Origin: Volvox africanus
Taxonomy: Eukaryota > Chlorophyta > Chlorophyceae > Chlamydomonadales > Volvocaceae
NCBI GenBank assembly: GCA_030268105.1
Contig: BSDZ01000023.1
Coordinates: forward strand, 496,001-560,000
Direction: 5' to 3'
Length of the DNA: 64,000 nt
A model generated the notes under the pieces. The model did not search any database and had not been told where the DNA came from. It saw only the letters and a list, made by a program, of their open reading frames with translations. Positions 25,101 to 37,700 of the stretch are shown piece by piece. How positions within the stretch are numbered: the stretch's first letter is position 1; each line of letters starts with the position of its first letter. Both the position numbers and the translations under genes were made by a program.

Positions 25101-27574
25101 GTTTGAGTCTAAGGCGAATGCTCTTGCCACCGGCAGCGGCACCTTAATGACTTCAGCGAGAGCGAGAGCGAGAAAGTCCCTCCCTTGAGCATCCCTTTAC
25201 CCCTAGCCACCCTCGTCTTCGTAGTTCCGTGTGCGCTCACCCTGCCGCCACCGCCCTGCACAGCTTGGGAGATCCGAGCCCAGGCGTCCAGGGACGGGGT
25301 GTTGACGGGCAGGGCCAGACCGAGCGACTGCGTATTGGGCGCAGTTGGGAGGGTGTTTGGAATATCTTCCGCGACTATCCGTTATGCCTGCCTGCTTGCT
25401 GACGTTCTTACACCCTTGCTGCCCAGATTCAGCCCCTTACCGCCTATCTGGGGGGCTGTGGTGGAAGCCCCTGCGACCAGAAAGTGCCCTCACTTGCCCA
25501 CTCCGCTCTCACAACCTCACTCTGAACCAAACGCACAGACCCCATAACCATGACTTCGCAATTCATCCGTGAACACCAAAAACATCCGTGTACTGGCATG
25601 AGTGTATGCGTTAACGCAAAGCATCTAAGCAAAGGTGTCTGTACACTCGCCCTGGCGTTGGCTCGCAGCTGGTCAAAGGCGTTGACCAGGTCAGCGTTCC
25701 TCACACGGGCCGCCGCCATGTTGCCGGCCGTGACAGAACGAAAGGCGCCGTCGCCGACACCGCCGGCAGTTCCCGCATTACCACTATTCACAGACTGCAT
25801 CATGGACTATTTACAACATGGGCACAGCACGACATCGGATGGGTTTTCGGGGCTGGGTACGAAAGTTCCACACGGCATACGGCAGTTCCACACGGTGACA
25901 CACAGAAAATAAATCCATTTGTTCTGATATCAGATGTGCGGATTGATAATACATTAAAATGAATCATAATGTGGTGACACATGCATTTGCCAGCACAATA
26001 GTCGGTATGAGGGGCAGTCGTGTTCGTTGACCCATGGGTCAGTGTTGAACTGACCCATGGGTCACATTCCTCCATGGGTTTCGGCGCCCAGATCATTTTA
26101 CCGACCTGCAGGTTCTTCCCGGTGCCGAGTCCTCGGAGCATCTCAGTGGCGCTCTGCACCATCTCGCTGGCAGCTGCAAAGCGGGAAGCCAAGTGGAGAT
26201 GTGAGATGTTCCCTGATGTTCGTTAACTGGTTTTTAATTGGCTTGGGGACTTTTACCACTCTGAAGGCAAATAGTGTGGGAGGGCCCTCTTCGGCCCCAG
26301 AATGGGGGCCGCGACGCGAAGTCTGAGACACAACTTTCATTTTATCCATTTGGGGCATATAGGATCCACAGTGCTCTGTGGGTAAGGCAGCGGCGATGGT
26401 GCCAATGGTAGCAATGGCAATGGTGGTTTGCGTTTACTATGTTTGGGGAACATGGTGGGGGGGGTGGATTTGGAAGTGAACGCTGCCGTCTTACAAAGAC
26501 AGGGGCCGCGCTGTGTTGCCGATGTCACACGTGCTGCAGTTCCCGGATGGGACTGCGGCTTGAAGCAAAACCGGTCCCAACTGACCCATGGGTCAGTGCA
26601 AGCGTACACTCACAGCGAGTGCTAGGCCGGGTCGCTAGCGTCTCCGCCATCACCTTCGCCAGGCTCTCACTCATTAACTGTATGGGATGAGGTCGGGGGA
26701 GAGGAGGGTGTGTACGGGGATGGTTGGGGTGTGCGTGCGGCGTACGATATCACATGGCTGCCTGCTTTCTACTTGACCACTCACCTGCCAAACAGCTGGA
26801 TCTATGCCAGTAGGTGCAGGAGCAGGTGTAGGTGTAGGTGTAGGTGCGGAGGTGGGTATGTTGGTGTGTGTATTGCTACCAGTTTTGATCACGTTGTTGC
26901 CATTCGTGCTCTTATTACTGTTGATGGCGCTGGTGGCGGAGGAGGCTGGGACGGGTGTAGGCGCGGTCACCTGGGCGGCGGCCTGTTTGGCAGAGCGGGC
27001 ACAAAGGGAGTGTCGGGGTGCAAGGGCTCCGCAGAACGCACCACTCAGTCGGGGAAATCCCCCATCGCTGGGGCGACACTGTGCCCGCCGAAACAGGGTT
27101 ATGTGCTGGCTGTGATATTGAACCGTATGGGGAATGATCTGAAGACTGAGTAAGAGTAACCCCCGCATCCCCTTATCCCTCATCACATCTGCACGCTGTC
27201 CAGAGTCGCTCCCTCCCCCGCCACACACTCGCCCACCTTACACCACAATCCCCTCAACCAGCATCTCTTACACCATAATCCACCCAGCCACCATCAATAA
27301 GGCAAAAGAGGGTAAGCCATTGCCGACACGAGTCGTTTAACCCTCGTCTGATCTTTTCGGTTCCATTAGTGTTGCACGGGTAGTGTCCGCATACCCGTGC
27401 AACACATCTGCTAGAAGATCTGTCGGGAGAAGTACGAACCTGGCTCCGGAACCTCGGGCGGGCGGCACCCACCTGATGGTGGGTCAGCAGGATGACGGCG
27501 AGGCCCAACGCCAGACTTCGCGGCGGGGAGCCGAAGAGGGTGGGACGACGACCTGCCGTGTACCGCATTAGCAT
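22131..27574 (-). CDS. Signal-peptide-bearing Ala/Gly-rich protein with hydrophobic segment, unknown
   Basis: Minus-strand exons: 27574-27473, 26982-26785, 26677-26614, 26173-26106, 25794-25647, 25374-25241, 24783-24565, 24188-24062, 23505-23447 and 22963-22903. A tentative last exon is 22169-22131. Phases match at every junction except 24062/23505, where the simple join is out of phase, so an extra exon or other splice site is missing. Exon 1 encodes a signal-peptide-like start (LALGLAVILL). Then come a Thr/Pro-rich linker, a mostly helical region (SASEMVQSATEMLRGLGTGK, VRNADLVNAFDQLRANAR), a Gly/Ala-rich stretch, and in exon 8 a long hydrophobic segment (SVAFISLLLGLSASILGILG...). After that, YVQQFVDLARESQ and NPRNIQTVDFALQ follow. 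It is likely secreted, at the cell surface or in a membrane. I recognise no family. It lies head to head with the gene at 28737, which has a similar plan. Confidence 0.65.
24900..25019. repeat. Interstitial telomere-like repeat (CCCTAAA/CCTAAA)
   Basis: About 18 tandem CCTAAA and CCCTAAA units without interruption. This is the C-rich strand of the TTTAGGG-type telomere with shortened units. It lies in the intron between exons 25374-25241 and 24783-24565 of the minus-strand gene. Confidence 0.95.
26028..26064. repeat. Two copies of palindrome TGACCCATGGGTCA
   Basis: Perfect 14-base palindromes at 26028-26041 and 26051-26064, nine bases apart, within an intron of the minus-strand gene. The same element recurs at 26582, 39081 and 48079. 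Confidence 0.9.
26582..26595. repeat. Palindrome TGACCCATGGGTCA
   Basis: Perfect copy, with the palindrome extended to ACTGACCCATGGGTCAGT, in an intron of the same minus-strand gene. Confidence 0.9.
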
Positions 27575-28736
27575 GTTTGACTGATCTCGCTGCCAGGATT
27601 GGGCAAGGCTGTTGTTTTAGTTGTTGTTGCTGCTGCTGCTACTCTTGCTGCTTCTAGCGGAAAGCAAGGAAAGGAAAAGTCCGTTCAGTATCTGCGGGAC
27701 TCGGGCTAGCTGGTGAAGGTACGAGTTAAGTCCTGTCCACGGCGGTACCGAATGTGGCCCACCAGATGAAGTGGACACAGGACGATGACCGCCACGACGA
27801 ACATAAACACCTGGTAAACCAGGTGGCGATTCCGATAATGCTTTGCTTCTGGACAATATATCACGCTTCAACAATCTGACATGTAAAAAGCGGCCACAAG
27901 TTCAGTGCATCGGAAGTCAGCTGCTTAATATCATAAGTGTCGGCCGGTCCCAGAACTCACTCCCAGTCGTACCCTTCACTGCGCGGCGGGACGAGCAACC
28001 ACGCACGTATGCATGCATGCATGCAGTGCGGGCGCGTGCAGTGCGAAAGTAAATGACATTTGTACGGCGCTTTGCGAGGGGGCCATGACGCACATGTTTC
28101 CTCCGAGGAAACGGCCCCCAACCTGTCGCCCGCTAAGCAACATGATGACTGCTGACTCACTATCTACCTGTCAACCAACCCACCAACCATCTTATTTACG
28201 AACCAGCGAACCACTGTGCCTCCGCGGCCGTGAACAGTCCAATGAGTCCCTCCGGCCGCATGACGTGCCCGTCCGGGCGTCGCCTGTCGCAGATTCCTTC
28301 CCCAATCTATACTCGCAGATGGCCACCGTATATATGTACAAGTACCGCCGTTAAAAGACCCATTCAGGACTATTCAACCTCTTTCACAGCACGGCTTCCC
28401 CTCCTCCCGACAACCTACTTCAGCTCCTGGCGGCCAGAACTCTTCCACTTCCACTTCCATTCGATAAGAACTCATCTCTAATGGAGAAAGGCGCAGAGAG
28501 CTGTGATGCATGATATAGCTATTATGTCGCCGTGCGATCCGTTGCAGCAGTCCGCGTAATAGTCGTAATCATAGTACTTGGCAGCAACAATCACAGTATT
28601 CGGCGTGTGCCTTTTGCCGCTACACATACAGACACACATACAGACACACATACAGACACACATACAGATAGCCGCCCTTACCACGGGACCCGTGCTCCTT
28701 TGCCTTTCTCCGGTATCAAGAAATCCATCTAAGAAA
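27575..28736. other. Shared upstream region of two divergent genes
   Basis: About 1.16 kb between two ATGs that point away from each other, so it should carry both promoters. It holds a (ATGC)n stretch near 28009-28026 and a 12-base tandem repeat at 28621-28667. No further gene is supported. Confidence 0.55.
28621..28667. repeat. 12-base tandem repeat ACACATACAGAC
   Basis: Four nearly perfect units about 70 bases upstream of the ATG at 28737, hence possibly in the 5' UTR or promoter. Confidence 0.9.
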
Positions 28737-31700
28737 ATGACATATTGGTGCCCAATCGACGCCCCCCCGGCCGTGGGGCTGCGCTGCCGTGGTTGCGGCC
28801 CATCTCGGAGGACCGGGTTGTCCACCCGCGTGTTGCTGGCGGTCTTACTGCTGGGGCAAGTATTACAGGTGAGAGCTAAAAGTCGGCTCCCGGTTTCCCC
28901 CTCTTATCACGGGGGCTTGATGCTTCTCCTCCGCGTGTGCGGCATTTTGTCCGGAGCCTCTAAGTCATACGCTAAGTCTCTACCCAACCCCTAGCGCGCC
29001 GTTTCTGTCTCCCGAGCGTGTCCTTGGCATGTCCGTCGCACGTTGATTGTTTCAGGCGCCTGGCCCCTCCCCAGGGACACCCTAAGAGCTTTTTTCCCCG
29101 AAGAGTTGATGTCTTCGCCTACAGGTTTAAGAGGGGCGAGGCTAAGGAACTGCCCTTGGCCACATGACAATAGGCCCCATATGAGTCGCACATTGAGGGG
29201 TATAAGAATTAACAAAATGCTCGAAAACTTGGGGCTTCGCGGAGTTGCCTCAGCGCGCGCGCGCGTTGCAGCCATCAAGGAATGGAAACCCGACGGTTGG
29301 GCGGACCTTTAGAAGGGAGGCTTACGGAAGGATTTTTTACGAGTACGCACACGCCTAACTATTAAATAAACAGTGCACATCCCCTTTGCAACACCGCGCC
29401 CCGGTGGGATCCCATTTTCCCAGGTGACGTTGGCCCAGAACGTTTTGTTCCCAGGTGTGTGTGTGAAGGGGCTGGCAAGAAAAAATTTAGTCTTTGTTGC
29501 AGAACTTGAGTGCGTTTGAGGGTAATATGCCTGCTAGTCAACGCGTCTACGGAGTGCTTGTGGCAAATTGAAACATTTCCCCACGTCCCCATGACCCTGT
29601 TTGTCCGTCTGTCGTCACATGGCACGGACACAGGTATCGGCCAATTCGCGCAAAACATCGGCCCTTTCCTCTCAAACATGCCGTAAGTTTGTACGGAGCA
29701 CGACATTATAGCCGTCAGCTATTGGCTACTTTAATTATAAATGCACAATAAAGTGGTCTGTACTTGGCGAACCTATGCGGGGAACCTATGCCCCAGAATG
29801 AGACGGCAGGGAGGGGTGCAGGCAAGTTTTCCTTTCACTGGGTTCCGCCAGAATGTGGGACGCCTTCCTCTTGTTTCGCCACCCGACTTCCCAACCCAAT
29901 CCAAACCCGCCGCAGCAGCTGGGGCGGCCTTTCCCTGGGCCCAGGCGTAGGATCATTCTCCAACCCCTTCCAGTTCTCCACCGGTGGTGGCGGCCTCGGT
30001 GGCGGCCTCGGTGGGGGTCTTGGTGGGGGTCTCGGTGGCGGTGGCGGCCTCGGTGGGGTTGGAGGGCTCGGTGGTGGGCTCGGCGGAACGCCCCTGTTCA
30101 TGGGGCGCCAATCGAACGACCCCACTTCAGTCGACCCCAGCTTCCAGGATCCTAACTACGGACAGCCATTTGGTGGAGCGGATCAGAACCAAGGGCAGCA
30201 GGGCTTGATGCAGCAGCTGTGGCCCTTCAACCGCCAGAACGCGGATCAGCAGCAGAAGCTGCGTGAGCTACAACAGGCTTTGCAGGTACCCCCGGCATTC
30301 TGATCATTTGCGGCATTGGTGTGGTTCTCATTTTCAGTCCTTACCGCGTGCGTGCTTTCCCCCGGGGGCCGGCGTCCCAGGGGCCTGGGGCCGGGGCCGG
30401 GGAAGCCCGCCCGCCGGGGACCCTCGGCGTCCCCCTTCCTACCTTAATCTCTTCTGCTACGGCTGCTTCTAACCCGGTTTTCCCGACACGGCTTCATCAC
30501 GCCTCCAGTTTCGTCTCCGTCTGCACCGCCGCTTCCGGTATTCTTCCGGCCCCAATGCACGCGAAACACACACGCATCTGCACGCTTCCGTTTGTTTTGC
30601 TAGACTCAACCGTAATGACTAGACGCTTGTTCTCCGGCTAGCACACGAAAGCCCTAAAACACATCTCTCTCTCCCTGCATACAGCATTCCCATCCCCTGA
30701 CACACAACTATGATTTATTCTGCTACGAATTCGGTTACTCTGTTACTTGTTATAGTTGCAAACACTCCAAACGTTCCTGACACCAAACCCAGTTTCACTT
30801 TTTGTGAAACCTGATTCAAAAAAGGTAAAAGGGCATATTAAATCTCAGTAACCTAACCCAACCCACCACACCCACATCACCCAGGGCGACCCCGCCGTGG
30901 CTGCTGTGGTGGGCCCAGCGCTACTCCTGGCCTCATCCGTCTTGTTCACCGTGTCTGGCTCACTGTCCACCGCCTCCACCTCCATCGGTGTTGTGGGGGC
31001 GCTGGTCGGCAACCTGGTGGCATGGACCCGCTGGATCAACAACGCCGAGATCTTCTTCCTGGGGCTGAGGTGCGTGACGGCTAGGAGAACATCCCGTGGC
31101 TCGCTGGGCTCGTCTGGGCGTCCCGCTCCGAAGCGCAATTGTGTCCGCACATAGCAGTCTACCATGCCTCGTGCTTGCCGTGGTTCAGCACCGCTGCGCC
31201 ATGCACACATAAAAATGTGTGGGCGTCCTAACCTCCTTAAAATAAAACTCCACAGAAGACTACTTAGCACGCGTCTCAAAACACACATCGCCTATCGTCC
31301 CACCTGCCGCGCTACAGTACCGGCGTCGGGCGGCGCAGCCTTCTGGAGGTCCCCGGCAACGATACCAATGACTCCCCCGAGCTGGCCGCCGCCCGCGGCC
31401 AATTGCTCATGCAGCTGCGTGCCGCCAATGATGTCATGACGAATTGGGGTCAACAGCTGCAGCGCGCGCGGGGCAACATGCAAGATTGTGGGTTCGACAA
31501 AAAGCGGTCGCCAAAGATAGACCCTAGCTGATGATCACGGATACTCCTCCCCAGTGGTCGGGCTGCACAGCAGGGCGTGGGTAGAGAAGAAAGAGGGGTG
31601 GAAGCAGAGTCGTAGGGCAGTAATAAAATGGTTTGGTAATACGGGATTATGGCCACGCGGATGAAAGTGAGGAGGAAAGTGACCTGATCAGCTTACGAGA

Positions 31701-32797
31701 CCGCACCATCGGACCACCCAAAGACTTCCTGGTCATAACCAATCATTGCCACCTAAGCCTCTGCGACCAAGTGAATCTTCACTATTGCGCCAACATGACT
31801 GCGTACATCAACAAGGCCCCCTCGGCCCGTCGAGTAACGCGTCGGCTCTTAGCCTTGTCCCCTTTTGTCCCCCTTTTTCCTGCACTTGGCAGCCGTCTTC
31901 CTGGACTTCCTCCGCAGTCAGGCTTCCGCCCTTGAGACCGCACGTAAAGCCCTGGACGCCGTGCAGGCGCACCCGTTGGGCAAAGCGCTTAACCTGCGTA
32001 CCCCGACCTTGAGCGACATCCTGCGGCCCGGTAACGGCGGTGGCGGCGCAGGCGGCAGCGGCCGCGGCGGTATGATGGCCAATATCTTCCGTGGAAATTC
32101 TGGCGGTACCAACGGCAGAAACAGCAGCGCCGATGGCAGTGCTAGTAAAGGCCGAGGCAGCTTGCTGCGTACCGTTTTAGGTGGTAGCAGTGCCGCGTCT
32201 GGCCGCGGCACAAGCAGCAGCGACAGCAGTGCCCACCGCACCGGCGGCGGGGGCCTTCTCAGCGGACTCCTTCGAAGCAGCGGTGCAGCCGCCGACGGCA
32301 CCAATATCGGTGATGCCAGTGGTATCGGTGCTGGCGATAGGGCTGGCGGGGGTGTTGCCCTGCTTGGAAATATCCTTCGAGAGAGTGTGGGCGGTGCTGG
32401 CGGCGGCACTGACGGTGCGGAAGACGCCCTCAATGCTGGTGGTAGTGGTCTGCTTAGCGACATTCTCCGCAGCAACGGAGGCGGCCCCGATGGTGGGAAC
32501 CTTGGCGGCGACGGCGATGCCCTCGTCCCCTTCGCTGCTGGCAGTGGCGACTCCGTGGACGACGGCAACGGTGGCGATGGCAGTGCTGCCAATGCTAGCG
32601 GTAATGGCGGCGGCAGTGTGCTTAGCAGTACTCTCCGTGGAAGTGGCAGTGGCGACGATGGTAGTGCAGCTAGTGCTGGCAGTGACAGCAGCCGACCCCC
32701 CAACAAAGGCATCCGACTGGGTGATAACTTTGCCAACAACACCGGCACCGGAGCTGAGCAAGCAATCCAAGCCGCCAACAACCGGCTCAACGGCTGA
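28737..32797 (+). CDS. Signal-peptide-bearing Gly-rich protein with repeated LLxxILR motif, unknown
   Basis: Exons 28737-28868, an exon ending at 30285 whose start (about 29760-29940) I cannot fix, 30885-31069, 31318-31487 and 31893-32797 (TGA). The last four join in phase. Exon 1 starts MTYWCPIDAPP and ends in a hydrophobic signal (STRVLLAVLLLGQVLQ). Exon 2 has Gly-Leu-Gly repeats and a Gln-rich helix (DQQQKLRELQQALQ). Exon 3 is strongly hydrophobic (AAVVGPALLLASSVLFTVSG and SIGVVGALVGNLVAW), with one or two probable membrane segments. Exon 4 and early exon 5 look helical (LAAARGQLLMQLRAANDVM, LDFLRSQASALETARKALD). The last 250 residues are Gly/Ser/Asp-rich and repeat LL-x-x-I-L-R-x-x-G about seven times. 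I recognise no family; a secreted, wall or membrane protein is likely. A TGTAA signal follows at 32906. Confidence 0.75.
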
Positions 32798-32905
32798 GAC
32801 ACTACCTAGTCCCCGAAGCCACGGCCACTAAGGGCTAGGTGCTGAATTTCCCAAATATGGCGCAAGTGGGGGAGCAAGTTGCACTGAAAACAGACGTTCG
32901 TGGAA

Positions 32906-32910
32906 TGTAA
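32906..32910 (+). promoter_or_regulatory. Probable TGTAA polyadenylation signal
   Basis: TGTAA lies 109 bases after the TGA at 32797 of the upstream gene, in the sense direction. Confidence 0.5.
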
Positions 32911-34004
32911 AAGACTTTTGAGATGATCATTCTCAACGGGGGTTGGCAAATGGCTGGTGGGTGACCTTGTTCTCCTCGGTCCTGGTCTAGACTGAGCCAT
33001 GTGGATGACGCAGCTCGATAAGCAGGTGAAACGACTGGGTAGTGCAGCAAAGCGCACGAGGAGCTGGTGCTCGTAGAAACAACTTTGGCGGCAATGTGGA
33101 GCAGTTCGTCCAGACACACGCACAGGCTTCTCGGTGAAATGAATAAAATAAATGGCCCGATCCAATCAAGTCTAATTACTAATACGGCGCAACAGGTGAG
33201 AGCAGGTGGATCCTCTGATACCAGCTGGATGTGATGGCGGGGTTGGAAATAACCACCGGGTGCCGAGCTGCTGGGATGTAGGACACTTTGGGAGTTTGGT
33301 TTTGTTTCAGGGGAGCGAAATTGGCCGTAAGGGGGAGCGAAAAAGGGGAATGCAAGATACGGATCCATAACGGTTTGAAGCCACTGTGGGGTATGGCAAC
33401 TGATTAAGGCTGGAACAGGCTGGCGGATCGTGGCGACGCTGTGTGTGGTGTGTGGTAACCTTGTGGCCCGAGCGCCTTGGGGGACTTCCTCGTGTTTCGT
33501 CCCTCCTCGCCCCACCTCGGCACGTTACACGGCCTGCGGATTCGCCTGTGATAACTGCGACAAAGCGAGCTGGGCTGATTGCGGTGTCGCAAACCTAAAG
33601 GGGAAATGGTGGCCTCAGTTCCAAAACTGCCTGATCCTGAAAATGAGTCCACCACCTTGGACGATGGCCTGGCGGGATGAACGCAGCGTACAAATTGACG
33701 ACCGACTTTTCCCAGACAGACTTACCGTGATCACATGTGTACGACACAACCGTGATCCTCATGGGACGATTTCTACTTTGCTTACGTTTCTTCCCCCCTG
33801 GACTTCGTTCCTGCGGTTGATATTAATGCATGTACGTGGGTGATTTGATTGAACTTTTGTGGCCGTTATTGGAGCGGACACCAGCGAGCTCTATACGAAG
33901 CTCAGGGCACAGTTGTAATCAGATCGGTCTATTCAGCCGGTGGAGGACTTCAGGGCGCATAACGTTACTTGCTCCCGGGGATATTGCGTTTAGCTCTATC
34001 CTTA

Positions 34005-34032
34005 GGCAGGGCAGGGCAGGGCAGGGCAGGGC
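34005..34032. repeat. (GGCAG)n pentanucleotide repeat
   Basis: Five to six perfect units. A shorter run of the same pentamer occurs at 40731-40749 in an SNM1 intron. Confidence 0.85.
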
Positions 34033-34786
34033 AAAATTAGTGTCACCAGCCATGCACGGATAGGCCGGCGGTTCAGACGAGAAGGCCGGTTACACTCAAC
34101 CCCAGGCCTACTGGAGGTTGCGGCTGGTGGCTGGCCGCTGGCGGACAGATAATGAGTTCATTCCAAGGTAGCGGGATTCAAACCTGGCTTGTGACCACAG
34201 CTCTGTATGGCATCGCACGAATGGCCAAAATAACCATGTAATGATGCGAAGCAGGTGGCACTGATTAGTAGAGCCCGTGTTTCGTAGATGCCTCCTGCCC
34301 CTCCCTACCGAACATGTTGAATATATCAACCTCGGCACCAATCTCCAACCGAAGCAAATGAGCCTGCCCACCCCACCCGACCCCAACCCCCTGCGGAGCT
34401 GCCTTCGAGTTCTCAGCGTTACCTCCCCCAGTCGTTATACCGGCACTACCAGCAATCCACATGCGCGTGTGCATACCTGGGTATATCCCCCGTTAATTCA
34501 ATTCAGGTGCAGTAAGGGGTAAAGGGGGGCGCCGAAAGAACCGACAACCATAAAGGTCTGTCAGTTTCCATCTTGTCTCCCCCTTCTCACCGTTGCTATT
34601 CCTGCTTCGTTTACTGATGTCCACATTATTTGCCGCGTGCAGCCTTCTACCACCCCTTTCCCCTCGCCCATATAGTCTCCATGCGCCTTCACTGCCATTC
34701 CCAGCAGCAGCGATAGGAGCAGCAGCAGCGCCGCATTGTCATTACCACGGCTGCAGTGGGTTCCTGTCTCTGGGTTGGTTCTTTTC

Positions 34787-37700
34787 CTACCCACCACCGC
34801 CACCGCTACCGCTACCACCCGCCGTACCAGAGCCCCGCATAAAGCTCCAAATATCTCGACGGACCGCTTGGGCCTTATGCGCCGCTCCGGCTGCGGTTGC
34901 ACTACCGCCGCCGCCCTCAGCTGCTTCCGCCTGATCGGGTCCCTGCAGAAGCTGCAGCATGCGCCGCGTCTTAGGGCCCGCCGGACCATCCGCATTGACG
35001 GAGGGCACGATGCGGCCGGGCTGAAGCCAGGACACAAAGGATCGAAGCTCGCCGAAGCTGCTGTGCTCACTGTACGGCACCTATGTGCGAATAAATATCA
35101 CGGGACAGGCAGTACGAGTACGAGTATGAGTACGATGGCACCCATGTGCTTTTCTGAGGTACGTAATATCGGAGCCTCTTCCCTTGCCGCTGCCTAGAAC
35201 TGTTGTCCCGTCCATACCGGTAAAAAACTGGACTTGGATTTTCGATTTGGATTTGGATCTGAAATTGAATTTGGGTGACCGTATCGATCAGTAGAGGCTA
35301 TGTTAGCTGAGGGTTGTCACTCAGATACGGACTGCGAAACCCGCCGCGTGAGCAGCGCCGCAGGAAATATATGCAAGCCCTGAAGTGTCCACAGATGATC
35401 TCCAGAATCCAAGGATCCATAAATCCAAAATAAATCCCACACCTCAATACCGTATTCCTAAGTTTGTTCATCATCCCTCCCCCCACCTGGTACACCACGG
35501 TGGTCCCACGGGCCATTCGCCGACCGATGGTGGCGCTTTGCTGCTGGCGGGACAGCACCGAAGACCTGCCTCCACGTCCGCGTCCGCCTTGGCCACCTCG
35601 CCCGCCACGACCCCCACCCCCGCTACCTCCTCCTCCTCCTCCTCCACGTGGACCCCCCGTGTGATTCCATCCAGTCGGCTGCGAGGGCGGAAGAACTCAA
35701 TACTGGTGAGGAAATCGGACCAGCGGAGGGGGTTTCGGAGCAAGGGAAACCAACATGGATGTTCCATGTGCATGAGCGAGGGAGCCAGCACTGCGAGCTC
35801 AGTTTCGCATAAGACCCAAGACATGAATGTGAATGTGACGCAGAAGACCTTAAGAGTCTGGACGGGTTATGGACTCGACGGGTGATGTCCCCCAGTAGCG
35901 AAGCCCCCCCATTCATCACCCGCAAGAGTACTGCTGAATGCCTCTCGCGGGGTCTCAGCAGTAACCTCAGCCCTCCGCCACGCCAGTTACGTCCATGACA
36001 CACTTGTAGCAAGCAAGCCGATGTAAGACTGAAAAAGGGCCCACAATGACCCCTAGTAGAATCTTGCACTTCGAGTTCGGCGGAATTTCACGTCTTTCCG
36101 CATCGCTCAAGGAGGCCATGATGTTTGAAAGGACGTAGATATGCCGATGTTTATTCAGCCGCAATGCCTCCCATTATTGTCGGTTTTCTTGTTTGTCATC
36201 GACTCGTCATGACGGCGGTGAAATGCCTCTTACCGAAAAGCCGATCACGGCGCTGTAGCGACCCCGGTACTGCTGCAGGATAGCGGAAAGTCCATCCAGC
36301 GTTACTTTAAAGAGGGGCACCTGCGTGAGTCCAGGGAGGGAGGGCCGCGGACTGAGTTCCGTTTCTACCAACCAGATTTGCTAGAGAATGATAGAGGCTG
36401 CTTGGTTACCTGTTTCCCGGGATATGGCAATAGATCCAGGATCCACCTCGTCCTCACCCCCTGGCGCGCTGCGTTGCTCAACCAGCCGCTTCCGTTCCTC
36501 CATCCCCAACCGCTTACCCTCTTAGCGCGAACTGCCATGCCGCTTTGCAGGACCGGTTGGTGCAACACGCTGACAACCAAATATACGGCATACACGAATA
36601 AACCGTACACATGAAGTACAATATCAGCACACAGACATGCATTTTCTTGTTCTTCCACATCCCTGACATCATTACTGCGTTAAAAAACCCAACGGTTGAT
36701 CCCTAGACGGCGTACATGCATCCCGAAACATATCACGTTACCGTACTGCCGTACCGCGTGTATGTTGGCCTCCAGGTGGTTGGTGGTTATGAGGGAGGCA
36801 TACTGAGGAGCCAGGCCACACGCCGCCAACGTGGCTGCCTTCTCCTTACTGCAATACACCTGTGGGAACGCGGGTGGGAAGGAAAGCGACCCGGCAGCGC
36901 GAAAGCAGCCAGGCAGGTACGTGAGTGGGTGGGTTGGAGGGTGATAGATACGCGGGTGGGCTAGCATCAAAGCCCGACATCATCCAGCTACCACCTATCA
37001 GCCCCACGAGAGGGACCAGAACCTTCGTCGTTCCGGTGTTAAGCTGCCAGCCAGGGAGCGCCACCATCGCCATCATCAGAGAGCCCCATCATCGTCAGGC
37101 CCAGCCGCCCACCTTTTGCCCCATCGCTGCGGCCACCTCCAGGAATAGACGCTCCTTGCCAATGGTGTAGGTGCCGAACACGAACAGCGCCCTGCGGAAG
37201 GGGGAGGGGGGAGAAGACGTGACGGACAGCATACCGGACGGATGGGAAGGGAGAGGGACGCGGACATTATACAGGAGAGCAACAACCAACGCATGTATTG
37301 CCAGGTACTTCGTATGTGTATATGAATGTGCCTGTGCCTGGAACGAGCGCTGTAACATGGCCATGTAGTACACAACGCCGGGAAAGACTCCACCCCCTTC
37401 CCCATACATCCAGCGAGCAGTACCTTGTCCCCGCGCGCTGTCTCCCCTCAAACCCTATTAAGCAGTCTCCCACCTCTTGTTGAAGCTCTCTGCCTTCACA
37501 GCCTACGGACAGGAATGCAGCGCATGGCACATAAAGAGTACGGGCATACACAAGTCGCGAGTCGCTTCCAATGGAGGGAAAGGCAGCAGAACGGTCTACC
37601 GTGCGCCCTAATCATCACCCCTACCACCACCCCTACCACCACTCCCACTCCCACTCCCATCACCATCACCATCACCATCACCATCACATCACCATCACCA

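Larger units (their letters stand above)
32798..34786. other. Convergent intergenic region
   Basis: Holds the 3' ends of the rightward gene (28737-32797) and the leftward SNM1 gene. A minus-strand open frame of 226 codons (32835-33515) has no recognisable motif and partly covers the likely 3' UTR, so I do not call it. A GGCAG repeat lies at 34005-34032. Confidence 0.5.

Noticed and set aside
31918..32802. Long minus-strand and second plus-frame open frames
   Set aside because: They mirror the Gly/Ser-rich last exon of the plus-strand gene and carry no motifs of their own.
32835..33515. 226-codon minus-strand open frame
   Set aside because: No domain, no splice partner, and it overlaps the likely 3' UTR of the gene ending at 32797.
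34168..34190. B-box-like GGTTTGAATCC on the minus strand
   Set aside because: The T-stem does not pair and no A box or cloverleaf is found.
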